Shown: piece by piece, positions 1-7,786 of the stretch
Numbering within the stretch: the stretch's first letter is position 1
Layout: every line of letters starts with the position of its first letter
Source: SKPS01 sp964469215
Lineage (GTDB): Bacteria; Bacteroidota; Bacteroidia; Bacteroidales; SKPS01
Length of the DNA: 64,000 nt
Reading direction: 5' to 3'
Assembly (NCBI GenBank): GCA_964469215.1
Contig: CAYXYB010000007.1
Location: forward strand, 54,875 to 118,874
Program-made: the position numbers and the translations under genes
Notes under the pieces: generated by a model
The model's database searches: none
What the model saw: the letters and a program-made list of their open reading frames with translations, nothing else
What the model was told of the DNA's origin: nothing

Positions 1-146
1 TGAGAGAAAAAAGCAACCGGGAAGTTGAATCCAAGGTCCTTTATCAAACAAGGGATGCCATTCTCCTCGAGCAAAGCTTTGTGAAACTGTGCAATCAGCG
101 GATCGCCGTAATTGCGGAATAATACTAAGTCATTCTCTCTTTCCAT
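1..146 (-). CDS. DUF2007-family protein, 3' end outside window
   Basis: The first 48 codons of a minus-strand gene begin at an ATG (146-144) and run off the left edge. The visible residues read MERENDLVLFRNYGDPLIAQ and continue with LLEENGIPCLIKDLGF. This matches the start of the DUF2007 'putative signal transducing' fold: a short strand, then a helix covering 'position to be moved along the chain', then a second strand. The same fold occurs in the intact gene at 16442-16828. Function is unknown. The gene is divergent from purL with about 170 bp between the starts. Confidence 0.7.
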   Translation of the reverse strand, partial: MERENDLVLFRNYGDPLIAQFHKALLEENGIPCLIKDLGFNFPVAFFS

Positions 147-292
147 GCTACTTTTCGCGTTTAAATACAACTCTGTTTTTATGGTTGAACTTCGTTTCAG
201 TTATTAAGGTTATGGTCTTTTATTCCGGGTGCCAAATTACACGTAAAAATAAATCAAACACATGGTGCAAAGAAAAAAATTTTTTTGTTTGT

Positions 293-300
293 TACCTTTG
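293..300 (+). promoter_or_regulatory. Bacteroidetes -7 element (TACCTTTG) for purL
   Basis: TACCTTTG matches the TAnnTTTG -7 consensus of the Bacteroidetes primary sigma factor and lies 18 nt before the ATG at 319. It argues against an upstream start at 262, which would place the element inside the coding region. No convincing -33 TTG is seen at the expected spacing. Confidence 0.55.
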
Positions 301-318
301 TGCCGAAAATTTTATCCT

Positions 319-3300
319 ATGATCACATTTTTCGGAGATCCGGCAACACGGATCATTGCTGCCAGGCATGCCATTCCTTTGAATGAAGATGCTATAAGTC
401 GTATTGTTTGGCTTTTGGGAGGTGCTGAGCATCTTAATGATAAGCATATAAAAGGGCTGTACAGGGGCCCCAGGCGTGAGATGATCACCCCATGGAGTAC
501 CAACGCCGTGGAGATAACCATCAATATGGGGGTGGTAGGGATAACCAGGATTGAGGAGTTCAACTCTGAAGGTTGTGCAACCACTCCATTCGACCGCATG
601 CTTGAGACGTATTACGATGGTCTGGGACAGGATCTTTTCGACATTCATCATACACCTGAGCCGGTTAAGGATATAAACTCTATTGCGCAATACAACTTTG
701 AGGAGGGGCTTGCTTTAAGTGATGATGAGATTGATTATCTTGAGGAGCTGAGCAAAAGGCTTGGCCGCCTGCTCACCGACAGCGAGGTGTTCGGATTTTC
801 GCAGGTCAACTCCGAACATTGCCGCCACAAGATCTTCAACGGCACCTTCATCATCGACGGTGTTGAGATGCCGGTGTCGCTTTTTGCATTGATCAGGCGC
901 ACAACAAATGAGCACCGCAATATGGTGGTATCGGCTTACAAGGATAACGTGGCTTTCATCTCCGGGCCATCCACCGACCAGTTTGCGCCGGAGCATGCGG
1001 ATGCACCATCGTATTTCGTGATACGCCAGAGGGAGTCTGTTATCTCGCTTAAAGCCGAGACCCATAACTTTCCCACCACGGTAGAGCCTTTTAATGGTGC
1101 TGCTACCGGTACCGGCGGCGAGATACGCGACAGGATGGCCGGTGGCAAGGGGAGCCTTCCGATAGCAGGGACAGCGGTATATATCACCTCCTATCCCCGT
1201 CTCGAAGGTGGCAGGGAGTGGGAGCACGCTATTCCATCGCGCAGATGGCTTTACCAGGCACCCGAAGAGATACTCATCAAGGCATCGAATGGTGCGAGCG
1301 ACTTCGGCAACAAGTTTGGGCAACCCCTGATATGCGGCAGTCTCCTCACCTTCGAACATGCCGAAGGGGATTACCTTTACGGTTTCGACAAGGTGATAAT
1401 GCTTGCCGGAGGTGTGGGCTACGGCTACGCTGAGGATGCAGAGAAGGACATCCCCTCCCCCGGTGACGTCATCGTGGTTATGGGGGGCGACAACTACCGC
1501 ATCGGCATGGGTGGCGGCGCGGTGTCGTCGGTAGCAACGGGAGAGTACCGCAACAGCATAGAGCTCAACGCCGTTCAGCGTAGCAACCCCGAGATGCAGA
1601 AGAGGGTTGCCAACGCCATCCGCGCGATGGTAGAGGCAGGCCGCAACCCAGTGGTGGCAATACACGACCATGGCGCCGGTGGGCATCTTAACTCCCTCTC
1701 GGAGCTCGTAGAGGCAAACGGTGGAGTGATAGAGACAGACAAACTGCCGGTGGGTGATCCAACCCTCTCGGCCAGGGAGATAATAGGCAACGAGTCACAG
1801 GAGCGTATGGGACTTATCATCAGGCCCAAAGACCTTGAGCTGCTGCAACGCGCCTCAGAGAGGGAGCGGGCACCAATGTATGCCGTGGGCAAGGTCACCG
1901 GCGACAACCGGCTCATGTTCGCCGATACTGTAAACAAAACCTGCCCTATAAACCTCGACATCACCGATTTCTTTGGCAAGCCTCCCCGAACTATCATGGA
2001 GGATAGAACAATTAAAAACAGCTTCGCAGCCATTGACACCGGAGACATTCCGTTTCGGGAACAGCTCTCACGGGTGTTGCAGCTCGAGTCTGTGGCATGT
2101 AAAGACTGGCTCACCAATAAAGTCGACAGGTCTGTTACGGGAAGGGTAGCTTTGCAACAGTGCACCGGCTCTCTGCAGTTGCCGCTCAACAACGTGGCGG
2201 TGGTTGCCCTGGACTACACCGGAAAATCGGGTATCGCTACAGCGCTGGGGCATGCTCCCGGTGTGGCACTTATAGACCCGGAGGCGGGCAGCAGGATCGC
2301 CGTTGCAGAATCACTCACCAACATCATGTGGGCACCACTCACCCACGGCCTCAAAGGGGTGTCGCTAAGCGCCAACTGGATGTGGCCGTGCAAAAACCCC
2401 GGCGAAGATGCAAGGCTATACCAGGCGGTGGAGGCCATCAGCAACTTCTGTGTAAGCCTCGGGATAAACATACCCACAGGGAAAGACTCCCTTTCGATGA
2501 CACAGAAATACCCTGACGGCACCAGGGTAATATGCCCCGGCACCGTGATAGTGACCGCCGTTGGGGAGGTGAATGACATTACCCGCTGCGTAACACCCGG
2601 CCTCAAACCGGTAAAAGGCTCGACTTTGATACACCTCTGCTTCTCCACCGGCAACAACTCACTGGGAGGCAGTGCCTTCGCACAGGTTAACAATACTCTC
2701 GGCAGCGACACCCCCGACGTGACACCTGAAAGTGTGGCCGCCGGCTTCAACCTTATACAGCAACTGATAGCAGAAGATATCATCATGGCCGGGCACGACA
2801 TCTCAGCCGGAGGGATGATAACCACCCTCCTCGAAATGGCTTTCCCCACCACTGATGGCGGCTTTTCGGTGGCGATACCCGCCACCGATGAAGCCACCCT
2901 CTCCCGAACCCTCTTCACCGAGCAGCCGGGGGCAGTCATACAGGTTGCCAACATTGCAAGGGTGACCGGACTGGCAGCTGAAGCAGGTGTAAAATGCACA
3001 ATCTTAGGCGAGGCCACCACCGACGGCACCGCTACCATCAACGCAGAGTATGGAGTGATCAGACTGCAGGTATCGGAACAGCGTAAAACATGGTACCACA
3101 CCTCGTGGCTTCTTGACACTAAACAGAGCGGCCCCGCACATGCGAAGCTCCGCTATGACAACCACCCTCTGCAGCCATTGCTGTTCAGCTTCCCCGTCAC
3201 CTTCAGGGGTACCTTCGAAAGCTACGGCATTGAACCGCGCCGCACCACCAGAAGTGGCCTCAGGGCAGGGATAATACGTGAAAAGGGTGTTAACGGCGAC

Positions 3301-4011
3301 AGGGAGATGGCGTGGTCAATGCACCTGGCAGGGTTCGACGTGCGCGACATCCACATGACCGACCTCATCAGCGGTAGAGAGACTCTCGACGACCTCAGCT
3401 TCATAGTGTTTGTAGGCGGGTTCTCCAACTCCGACGTGCTCGGCTCAGCCAAGGGGTGGGCAGGTGCCTTCCTCTTCAACCCGGAGGCGAAGGCTGCCCT
3501 CGACCGCTTCTACGCCCGCCCCGACACCCTCAGCCTGGGGGTGTGCAACGGCTGCCAGCTTATGGTGGAGCTGGGTCTCATGTACCCCGGCCACAAACAG
3601 CAACCGGCTATGAAACACAATGACTCAGGTAAGTTCGAGTCGGCATTCCTTACCTTAGATATTCTTCCCAACAGCAGCGTTATGCTGTCGTCGCTGGCAG
3701 GCAGCCGCCTCGGCATCTGGGTTGCACATGGCGAAGGGAAGTTCATCCTGCAGGAACAGGAATCTGCATACTTCATCACGGCAAAATACAGCTACAGCGC
3801 ATACCCCGGCAATCCCAACGGCTCGGATTACGGCACCGCCGCCATCTCCAGCCACGACGGGAGACATCTGGCAATAATGCCACACCTGGAGAGATCGATA
3901 TACCCATGGAACTGGGCATATTACCCACAGGAGAGGGATGATGAGATATCGCCATGGATAGAAGCATTTGTGAACGCCCGGAAATGGGTTGAGGAGAGGA
4001 TTAGAGGTTGA
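319..4011 (+). CDS. purL: Phosphoribosylformylglycinamidine synthase (large PurL)
   Basis: This cytoplasmic enzyme makes FGAM from FGAR, glutamine and ATP, the fourth step of purine synthesis. It is the long single-chain form (1230 aa from the ATG at 319), with an N-terminal PurS-like part, two AIRS-type ATP-binding halves and a C-terminal class I glutamine amidotransferase. Visible signatures are the ATP/substrate segment around ETHNFPTTVEPFNGAATG, HDHGAGGHLN, GKDSLSMT, and the glutaminase triad: Cys1076 in GVCNGCQL and His1189/Glu1191 in PHLERS. The start at 319 fits the family (MITFFGDP) and the -7 box at 293-300; the reading frame is open back to 262. The middle and 3' parts are visibly richer in G+C than the neighbouring DNA. 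The C-terminus (FVNARKWVEE) is complete although a transposase gene abuts it. Confidence 0.97.
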   Translation: MITFFGDPATRIIAARHAIPLNEDAISRIVWLLGGAEHLNDKHIKGLYRGPRREMITPWSTNAVEITINMGVVGITRIEEFNSEGCATTPFDRMLETYYDGLGQDLFDIHHTPEPVKDINSIAQYNFEEGLALSDDEIDYLEELSKRLGRLLTDSEVFGFSQVNSEHCRHKIFNGTFIIDGVEMPVSLFALIRRTTNEHRNMVVSAYKDNVAFISGPSTDQFAPEHADAPSYFVIRQRESVISLKAETHNFPTTVEPFNGAATGTGGEIRDRMAGGKGSLPIAGTAVYITSYPRLEGGREWEHAIPSRRWLYQAPEEILIKASNGASDFGNKFGQPLICGSLLTFEHAEGDYLYGFDKVIMLAGGVGYGYAEDAEKDIPSPGDVIVVMGGDNYRIGMGGGAVSSVATGEYRNSIELNAVQRSNPEMQKRVANAIRAMVEAGRNPVVAIHDHGAGGHLNSLSELVEANGGVIETDKLPVGDPTLSAREIIGNESQERMGLIIRPKDLELLQRASERERAPMYAVGKVTGDNRLMFADTVNKTCPINLDITDFFGKPPRTIMEDRTIKNSFAAIDTGDIPFREQLSRVLQLESVACKDWLTNKVDRSVTGRVALQQCTGSLQLPLNNVAVVALDYTGKSGIATALGHAPGVALIDPEAGSRIAVAESLTNIMWAPLTHGLKGVSLSANWMWPCKNPGEDARLYQAVEAISNFCVSLGINIPTGKDSLSMTQKYPDGTRVICPGTVIVTAVGEVNDITRCVTPGLKPVKGSTLIHLCFSTGNNSLGGSAFAQVNNTLGSDTPDVTPESVAAGFNLIQQLIAEDIIMAGHDISAGGMITTLLEMAFPTTDGGFSVAIPATDEATLSRTLFTEQPGAVIQVANIARVTGLAAEAGVKCTILGEATTDGTATINAEYGVIRLQVSEQRKTWYHTSWLLDTKQSGPAHAKLRYDNHPLQPLLFSFPVTFRGTFESYGIEPRRTTRSGLRAGIIREKGVNGDREMAWSMHLAGFDVRDIHMTDLISGRETLDDLSFIVFVGGFSNSDVLGSAKGWAGAFLFNPEAKAALDRFYARPDTLSLGVCNGCQLMVELGLMYPGHKQQPAMKHNDSGKFESAFLTLDILPNSSVMLSSLAGSRLGIWVAHGEGKFILQEQESAYFITAKYSYSAYPGNPNGSDYGTAAISSHDGRHLAIMPHLERSIYPWNWAYYPQERDDEISPWIEAFVNARKWVEERIRG

Positions 4012-4976
4012 CTGTCGGTGCCTGAAATACGTTGACAGTCAGACTGTCTAAAAACCATAAAAACTTGCTGAAAACTCTTTGGATAATGCCGGTTGAAAGC
4101 TTGGAGTTTTTTGTACTTTATAACCCAGGTAAAGGCAAAAAGCACAAGCGCCAGTAGTTTGTTAATGCGATCTAAATCGGTCAAGTGCGTGTCTTCGATA
4201 TTAAAACCGCTTGATTTCAGTGCTTTAAATGCAGATTCAATCTGCCAGCGTTCTTTGTATAATGACTGCGATTCTTCAGGTTTATGGAAAGAAACAATGA
4301 TCTGCAATTCGGGGGTCCCTTGTCGGTTTTTGATTCTGGATGCTGACAGATAGCATAGTTGACCATTGACATTCACTATCTCTCGACAGAACGCATACTG
4401 ATTGATCTTTAAGTGGCTAAATATCCAGGATGCTTTGACACGATGTCCGTTCTTAGGGTTGTCAACCCGGAAGTTCTCACGGATTCGAATGTGGTATCGT
4501 ATACCTCGACGATTAAGGTAGCCGATCCACTCATCTCCGACGAACTCACGGTCAGCCAGCAGGCATTCGATGCAATCGCTTCCAAACAGCCCGATGAACT
4601 CTTCCATCAGGGTAATCCCCTCCCGGGTTGAATAGTTGCCGAACTTTGGCAACATCTTGTACAGCAACGGGAAGGATACACCCTGATAGACCACGGCCAG
4701 TAACAAAATGTTGATGTTGGTTGATCCAAATTTCCAGTTGGTTCTATCCATGGTCAGGCGATAAGGTGGATGATGCGGCAACAAGGTGAATACAAAGCTT
4801 GCAATCAGCCTTGTGTCCAGCATGTATTCAGCAATGAATCGCTGAATTCTGCGTAGGGAAGAATCCACTCTTGCCGGGGAGTCAAAGCCTGCTGTGATTT
4901 TCTCAAAACAGACCGTCTGAACCTTGCATAAAGCACAGATAAATAAGCCAAAGAACTTGATTCGGGTCAGATTCAT
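3921..4976 (-). CDS. IS4-family DDE transposase
   Basis: A 351-aa DDE transposase that catalyses movement of its insertion sequence. The IS4 signature is clear: first Asp in TMDRTNWKFG (about D77), second Asp in LLADREFVG (about D142), and the Y-(2)-R-(3)-E-(6)-K motif at Y240, R243, E247, K254 in YKERWQIESAFKALK. The frame runs about 30 codons beyond the purL stop, antisense to purL, so the natural C-terminus may have been lost or the stop altered at insertion. Flanking DNA on the start side is AT-rich. I compared 4012-4100 with 4977-5180 by eye and found no convincing terminal inverted repeats, so element borders are not assigned. Whether it is still mobile is unclear. Confidence 0.9.
   Translation of the reverse strand: MNLTRIKFFGLFICALCKVQTVCFEKITAGFDSPARVDSSLRRIQRFIAEYMLDTRLIASFVFTLLPHHPPYRLTMDRTNWKFGSTNINILLLAVVYQGVSFPLLYKMLPKFGNYSTREGITLMEEFIGLFGSDCIECLLADREFVGDEWIGYLNRRGIRYHIRIRENFRVDNPKNGHRVKASWIFSHLKINQYAFCREIVNVNGQLCYLSASRIKNRQGTPELQIIVSFHKPEESQSLYKERWQIESAFKALKSSGFNIEDTHLTDLDRINKLLALVLFAFTWVIKYKKLQAFNRHYPKSFQQVFMVFRQSDCQRISGTDSQPLILSSTHFRAFTNASIHGDISSSLSCG
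4010..4048. repeat. Three alternating copies of GACTGTC/GACAGTC after purL
   Basis: GACTGTC (4010-4016), its reverse complement GACAGTC (4034-4040) and GACTGTC again (4042-4048) follow each other directly at the purL stop. The last two form a perfect 7-bp palindrome around one A; the first two form a stem with a 17-nt loop. They may be a purL terminator without a T-run, or part of the end of the insertion sequence. Confidence 0.6.
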
Positions 4977-5218
4977 ACTGTCCCCAAAATTTTTGATAAT
5001 GTTGCGAATAAAATACTATTTTTACTCTCTACCCTGGTGTTTGTGTATCTAGGATCCATTAGTCGTGATTTGAATCTACGATGCTGATTATCAGGGTATT
5101 ATATCATATTGTAAATATTAGTTATCACTAAGTTATTAACACATAGTATTGTTAATCTATTGTTTATGAATTTTTGTCATGTACTAAGATAAATCTATTC
5201 AACAAGATAATAGTTAAT

Positions 5219-5226
5219 TACTTTTG
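5219..5226 (+). promoter_or_regulatory. Possible -7 element (TACTTTTG)
   Basis: TACTTTTG fits TAnnTTTG and lies 5 nt before the GTG proposed as start of the next small gene, which would make the message nearly leaderless. No -33 partner is visible. Confidence 0.35.
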
Positions 5227-5230
5227 CACT

Positions 5231-5602
5231 GTGAATAATAATATCAGAATATTAGCTGCAACATTGTTAACAGTAATTTATTGCTTTTCAATAGATACTG
5301 TTACAAACACCATTGCCCATTATGCTGTTGCAGACCATCTAAACACTTCACAAGAGAAAATTATATCTGAATTTTCATCTAAATTATTTTGCCACACAAC
5401 ACAATCTGAAAGTTCTTTAAATAACCTAAATAACTTACCAGCCCCTACTTTCAAAAATCCATCTATAGAATTTGGGGGAGTAAGTATAGCGGCTGAACAA
5501 CTATTTAATTCTGAATTTGCTCAATACACATCCTGTTCGGGAAAAATTCTGATTAATTACAGAAAGTCCGACATCATTTTTCCCTTCCATTACTTTTGGT
5601 AA
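5231..5602 (+). CDS. Small exported protein of unknown function (C-terminus FPFHYFW)
   Basis: An open frame of 123 codons from a GTG at 5231; a longer version starts with TTG at 5174, and the frame contains no ATG at all. The N-terminus (NNNIRILAATLLTVIYC) is a single hydrophobic segment fit for a signal or anchor. The rest is polar, with the sequence ending DIIFPFHYFW. I recall similar short Bacteroidetes proteins with this aromatic tail, sometimes near mobile elements or efflux genes, but cannot name a family. It lies alone between the transposase and another unknown gene in AT-rich DNA, which suggests horizontally acquired or decaying sequence. It could be non-functional. Confidence 0.5.
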   Translation: MNNNIRILAATLLTVIYCFSIDTVTNTIAHYAVADHLNTSQEKIISEFSSKLFCHTTQSESSLNNLNNLPAPTFKNPSIEFGGVSIAAEQLFNSEFAQYTSCSGKILINYRKSDIIFPFHYFW

Positions 5603-5716
5603 TCTGTTTTTTAAGTTGTCAAACATTTTTATGAACTCTTGTTTGACTTGTATTTCAATGCTTTACAAATCCGTGAAGCACAGTTAATAATTTATATAAA
5701 CTTAAAAAACAAAATA

Positions 5717-6214
5717 ATGGAAATGGATTTGGCAACAGCCATAGTAGGGCTGATTTTCATACTGATAACTATCGTTCCTTTTGTGATAATCTACTACGTC
5801 AGGGTAAAAAAAGAAAAGAAACTGTTGCATGCCTTAAAAAAGGGTGCACATCAACATAATTGCAACATAAGCCAATATGAATTTTGTGGCGATTATATAA
5901 TGGGTATAGACGAAAGTAGAAATTTTGTGTTTTTCCACAAGCAGAAAAAAGAAGGAGCACTTTCGCAATTTGTTGACCTTTCAGAGATCAAATCTTGCCA
6001 GGAAGTGAAGAAAATAAGAAATATAAAAAAAGTCACCGGTAATCTCTCGATAATTGAGAAATTAGAACTTAGTTTTACACCTAAAAACAAAAGCATGGAT
6101 GAAACGAGATTTGAATTGTATGACGAAGAAACAAATATGCAATTAAGAGGAGAATTGCAGTTTATTGACAAGTGGATAAAACAAATTAATAACCGCTTGA
6201 AAAACAAAAGGTAA
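5717..6214 (+). CDS. Single-pass membrane protein, unknown
   Basis: A 165-aa protein from the ATG at 5717; the frame is open upstream to 5639 but that stretch looks non-coding. Residues about 5-28 form one transmembrane helix (AIVGLIFILITIVPFVIIYYV), followed by a lysine-rich stop-transfer segment (VKKEKKLL) and a soluble cytoplasmic domain of about 130 residues with alternating strands and charged loops. No catalytic motif is recognised. Codon use is AT-rich like the surrounding island. A good intrinsic terminator follows directly, which supports a real transcription unit. Confidence 0.6.
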   Translation: MEMDLATAIVGLIFILITIVPFVIIYYVRVKKEKKLLHALKKGAHQHNCNISQYEFCGDYIMGIDESRNFVFFHKQKKEGALSQFVDLSEIKSCQEVKKIRNIKKVTGNLSIIEKLELSFTPKNKSMDETRFELYDEETNMQLRGELQFIDKWIKQINNRLKNKR

Positions 6215-6222
6215 TAGAAAAT

Positions 6223-6254
6223 AGCCCTGTGGAAAGACCATAGGGCTTTTTTTA
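6223..6254 (+). terminator. Intrinsic terminator
   Basis: AGCCCT pairs with AGGGCT, with TGG/CCA inside after a single mismatch and a short AAAGA loop, followed by a run of eight T. It lies 9 nt after the stop of the preceding membrane protein gene. Confidence 0.85.
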
Positions 6255-6683
6255 AACCAATTAACCAACAGACAGACAACAGGAGCACAGCAGCTAACAG
6301 CGTTCGTATGTGAAGTAATTCTTGTAAAATATTTGAGTTCTTTTCACTTTTAGGTAGGTAAACATTGAGCATATCAGAAAACTTTGCTTAAAAAAGCAAG
6401 GAGTTACATTTCTGATTGTTTATTATAGTTAGCCATGATTAACCGAAAGCATGATCCCACAATACCAACACTTACTTTCTATTGTATTGCAATAGCCGGA
6501 TACATGTGCCGGAATGCCTGAAAGAAGATCCTTGTGATCGCCGCCAAGGGAAAACGAAGAGACTTTTTTAAGGACTTATTCCAGAAACTTGACCATATAA
6601 ATACGGAAACATAATTTATTCCAAAGAAAAAATTCTTATTGCATTAATCAGGATGATAATGTGTTAATATTTTACAATTCATT
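6255..6683. other. Gene-poor AT-rich stretch
   Basis: About 430 bp with no gene I can support. It holds one extended hairpin (6373-6416) and a 30-codon frame ending at about 6614 (ILVIAAKGKRRDFFKDLF) with no start codon, which may be the remnant of a lost gene. Nothing else is recognised. Confidence 0.5.
6373..6416. repeat. Nested inverted repeat
   Basis: ATCAGAAA (6373-6380) is the exact reverse complement of TTTCTGAT (6409-6416), and inside it TTGCTT (6384-6389) pairs with AAGCAA (6394-6399) over an AAAA loop. The result is one long imperfect hairpin in otherwise featureless DNA. It could be a transposon remnant, a terminator or a structured RNA. Confidence 0.55.
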
Positions 6684-7448
6684 TCAGAAGGTATAGCCGA
6701 GTGCCAGCTCGAGCATGACATACGGATAAACCCCCTCATCAGAATCATCATAGTTGTGATTCAAACTATGATCTTCTGTCCACCTCCTGAAATTGAGCCC
6801 CAGGTAGATACCTGTATTAATAAACAAACCTGATGGGTACACTGACCTATACCCTATGTTATTGCTCCAGATCAGGGACATTTCATCCACTGTGACCGAA
6901 TAAGGGGAGGGGGTATTAGGGTAGTAGTTAAAGGTGTTGAAATTATAGACCACTTGGGCAGTAGCGATCTCGAAAACCGGACCCATATAAAACCTGCTTC
7001 GGTTTTCCCCGAAATAGAAAAGAGGGCCAAATCCGAATGCCATCCCTCTGAATTTATCTGCATTCCCAGGTTCATCTTGATTAAAATCAAGATCATCATC
7101 CTTTCTTGCAAGCTTTGAGAGTAAACCCAACGATGTAAACCTTACATGGGAATGAAATGCGACCTGCTGGCTGATCCCGAAGTCAATGCCAGCCACCGGG
7201 CCAAACTGCACAAATCCCAGCGGCTGCACAGAAACTGCAAAAATCCTTGTGACAGGATTATCATTAACATCATATTGTGGAACAAAACCATGCAATTGGT
7301 TACCATGTCTTTTCGCAGACATCCGGTCGGAAACCGAAACGAGGGAGTCATCATTGCCTTCCTGGTCATCAGGATTCGCAACGGAAGAAAACGGGAAAAC
7401 AAAATACAGCAAAAGCAAACCAATGAAAGAGAAAGCAATAGTTTTCAT
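6684..7448 (-). CDS. Outer-membrane beta-barrel protein, unknown
   Basis: A 254-aa protein with a Sec signal peptide (MKTIAFSFIGLLLLYFVFPF, cleavage near SSVANP) and a barrel-like body: alternating aromatic strands such as FGFGPLFYFG, SRFYMGPVFEIA and GIYLGLNFRRW, ending LELALGYTF with the terminal Phe usual for Bacteroidetes barrels. After the signal comes an acidic, disordered stretch (DDQEGNDDSL). It probably has 8-10 strands and sits in the outer membrane; its ligand is unknown. It is transcribed alone, divergent from the superoxide dismutase gene. Confidence 0.7.
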   Translation of the reverse strand: MKTIAFSFIGLLLLYFVFPFSSVANPDDQEGNDDSLVSVSDRMSAKRHGNQLHGFVPQYDVNDNPVTRIFAVSVQPLGFVQFGPVAGIDFGISQQVAFHSHVRFTSLGLLSKLARKDDDLDFNQDEPGNADKFRGMAFGFGPLFYFGENRSRFYMGPVFEIATAQVVYNFNTFNYYPNTPSPYSVTVDEMSLIWSNNIGYRSVYPSGLFINTGIYLGLNFRRWTEDHSLNHNYDDSDEGVYPYVMLELALGYTF

Positions 7449-7786
7449 AATAAAATGATTTAAAGGTTATTGAGTACTATACCTAACCATATACAAATAA
7501 TAAAAAATGTGAAGTAAAATACAAGTTAAAACCAGATAAAAATGATCCTAAATAGTTCATTTTACTTTTGTGTGGCTAAAGATACGAATTAATTAGCAAA
7601 AGTCAAAAAAAATTGCCATTTTTCACCCGGAATACATCTTTATCTTAACACAAACAAAGACACAACGGCAGGTTCAGGCAGACTGGTCATATTAAGGTAA
7701 ATGAGTGATGAGTTACTACTCCTGAACAACCCTGATGTTTAGTTGTTAATACCATAAAATAGGTATTAACAACAAAAAAAACAAAA
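7449..7786. other. Divergent intergenic region between barrel and sod genes
   Basis: This 338-bp AT-rich spacer contains a plus-strand TAnnTTTG match (TACTTTTG, 7563-7570), a near-match on the minus strand around 7577-7584 for the barrel gene, and the perfect inverted repeat at 7742-7773. No other gene-like frame is seen. Confidence 0.5.
7742..7773. promoter_or_regulatory. Perfect 12-bp inverted repeat before sod gene
   Basis: GTTGTTAATACC and GGTATTAACAAC are exact reverse complements separated by the 8-nt spacer ATAAAATA; the right arm ends 13 nt before the ATG of the superoxide dismutase. It is followed by an A-run, not a T-run, so it does not look like a plus-strand terminator. It may be an operator for a dimeric regulator or a 5'-UTR hairpin affecting initiation or mRNA stability. 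Confidence 0.75.

Noticed and set aside
2214..3119. A 301-codon minus-strand frame within purL
   Set aside because: Long only because purL is GC-rich; composition and residues (Ser/Ala/Pro-rich) are typical of an antisense shadow.
4012..5180. Terminal inverted repeats for the IS4-type element
   Set aside because: No match longer than about six bases between the two flanks could be found by eye, so borders were not called.
5174..5230. TTG at 5174 as start of the small exported protein
   Set aside because: The extra residues are polar and overlap the -7-like element; the GTG at 5231 puts a hydrophobic segment directly at the N-terminus.
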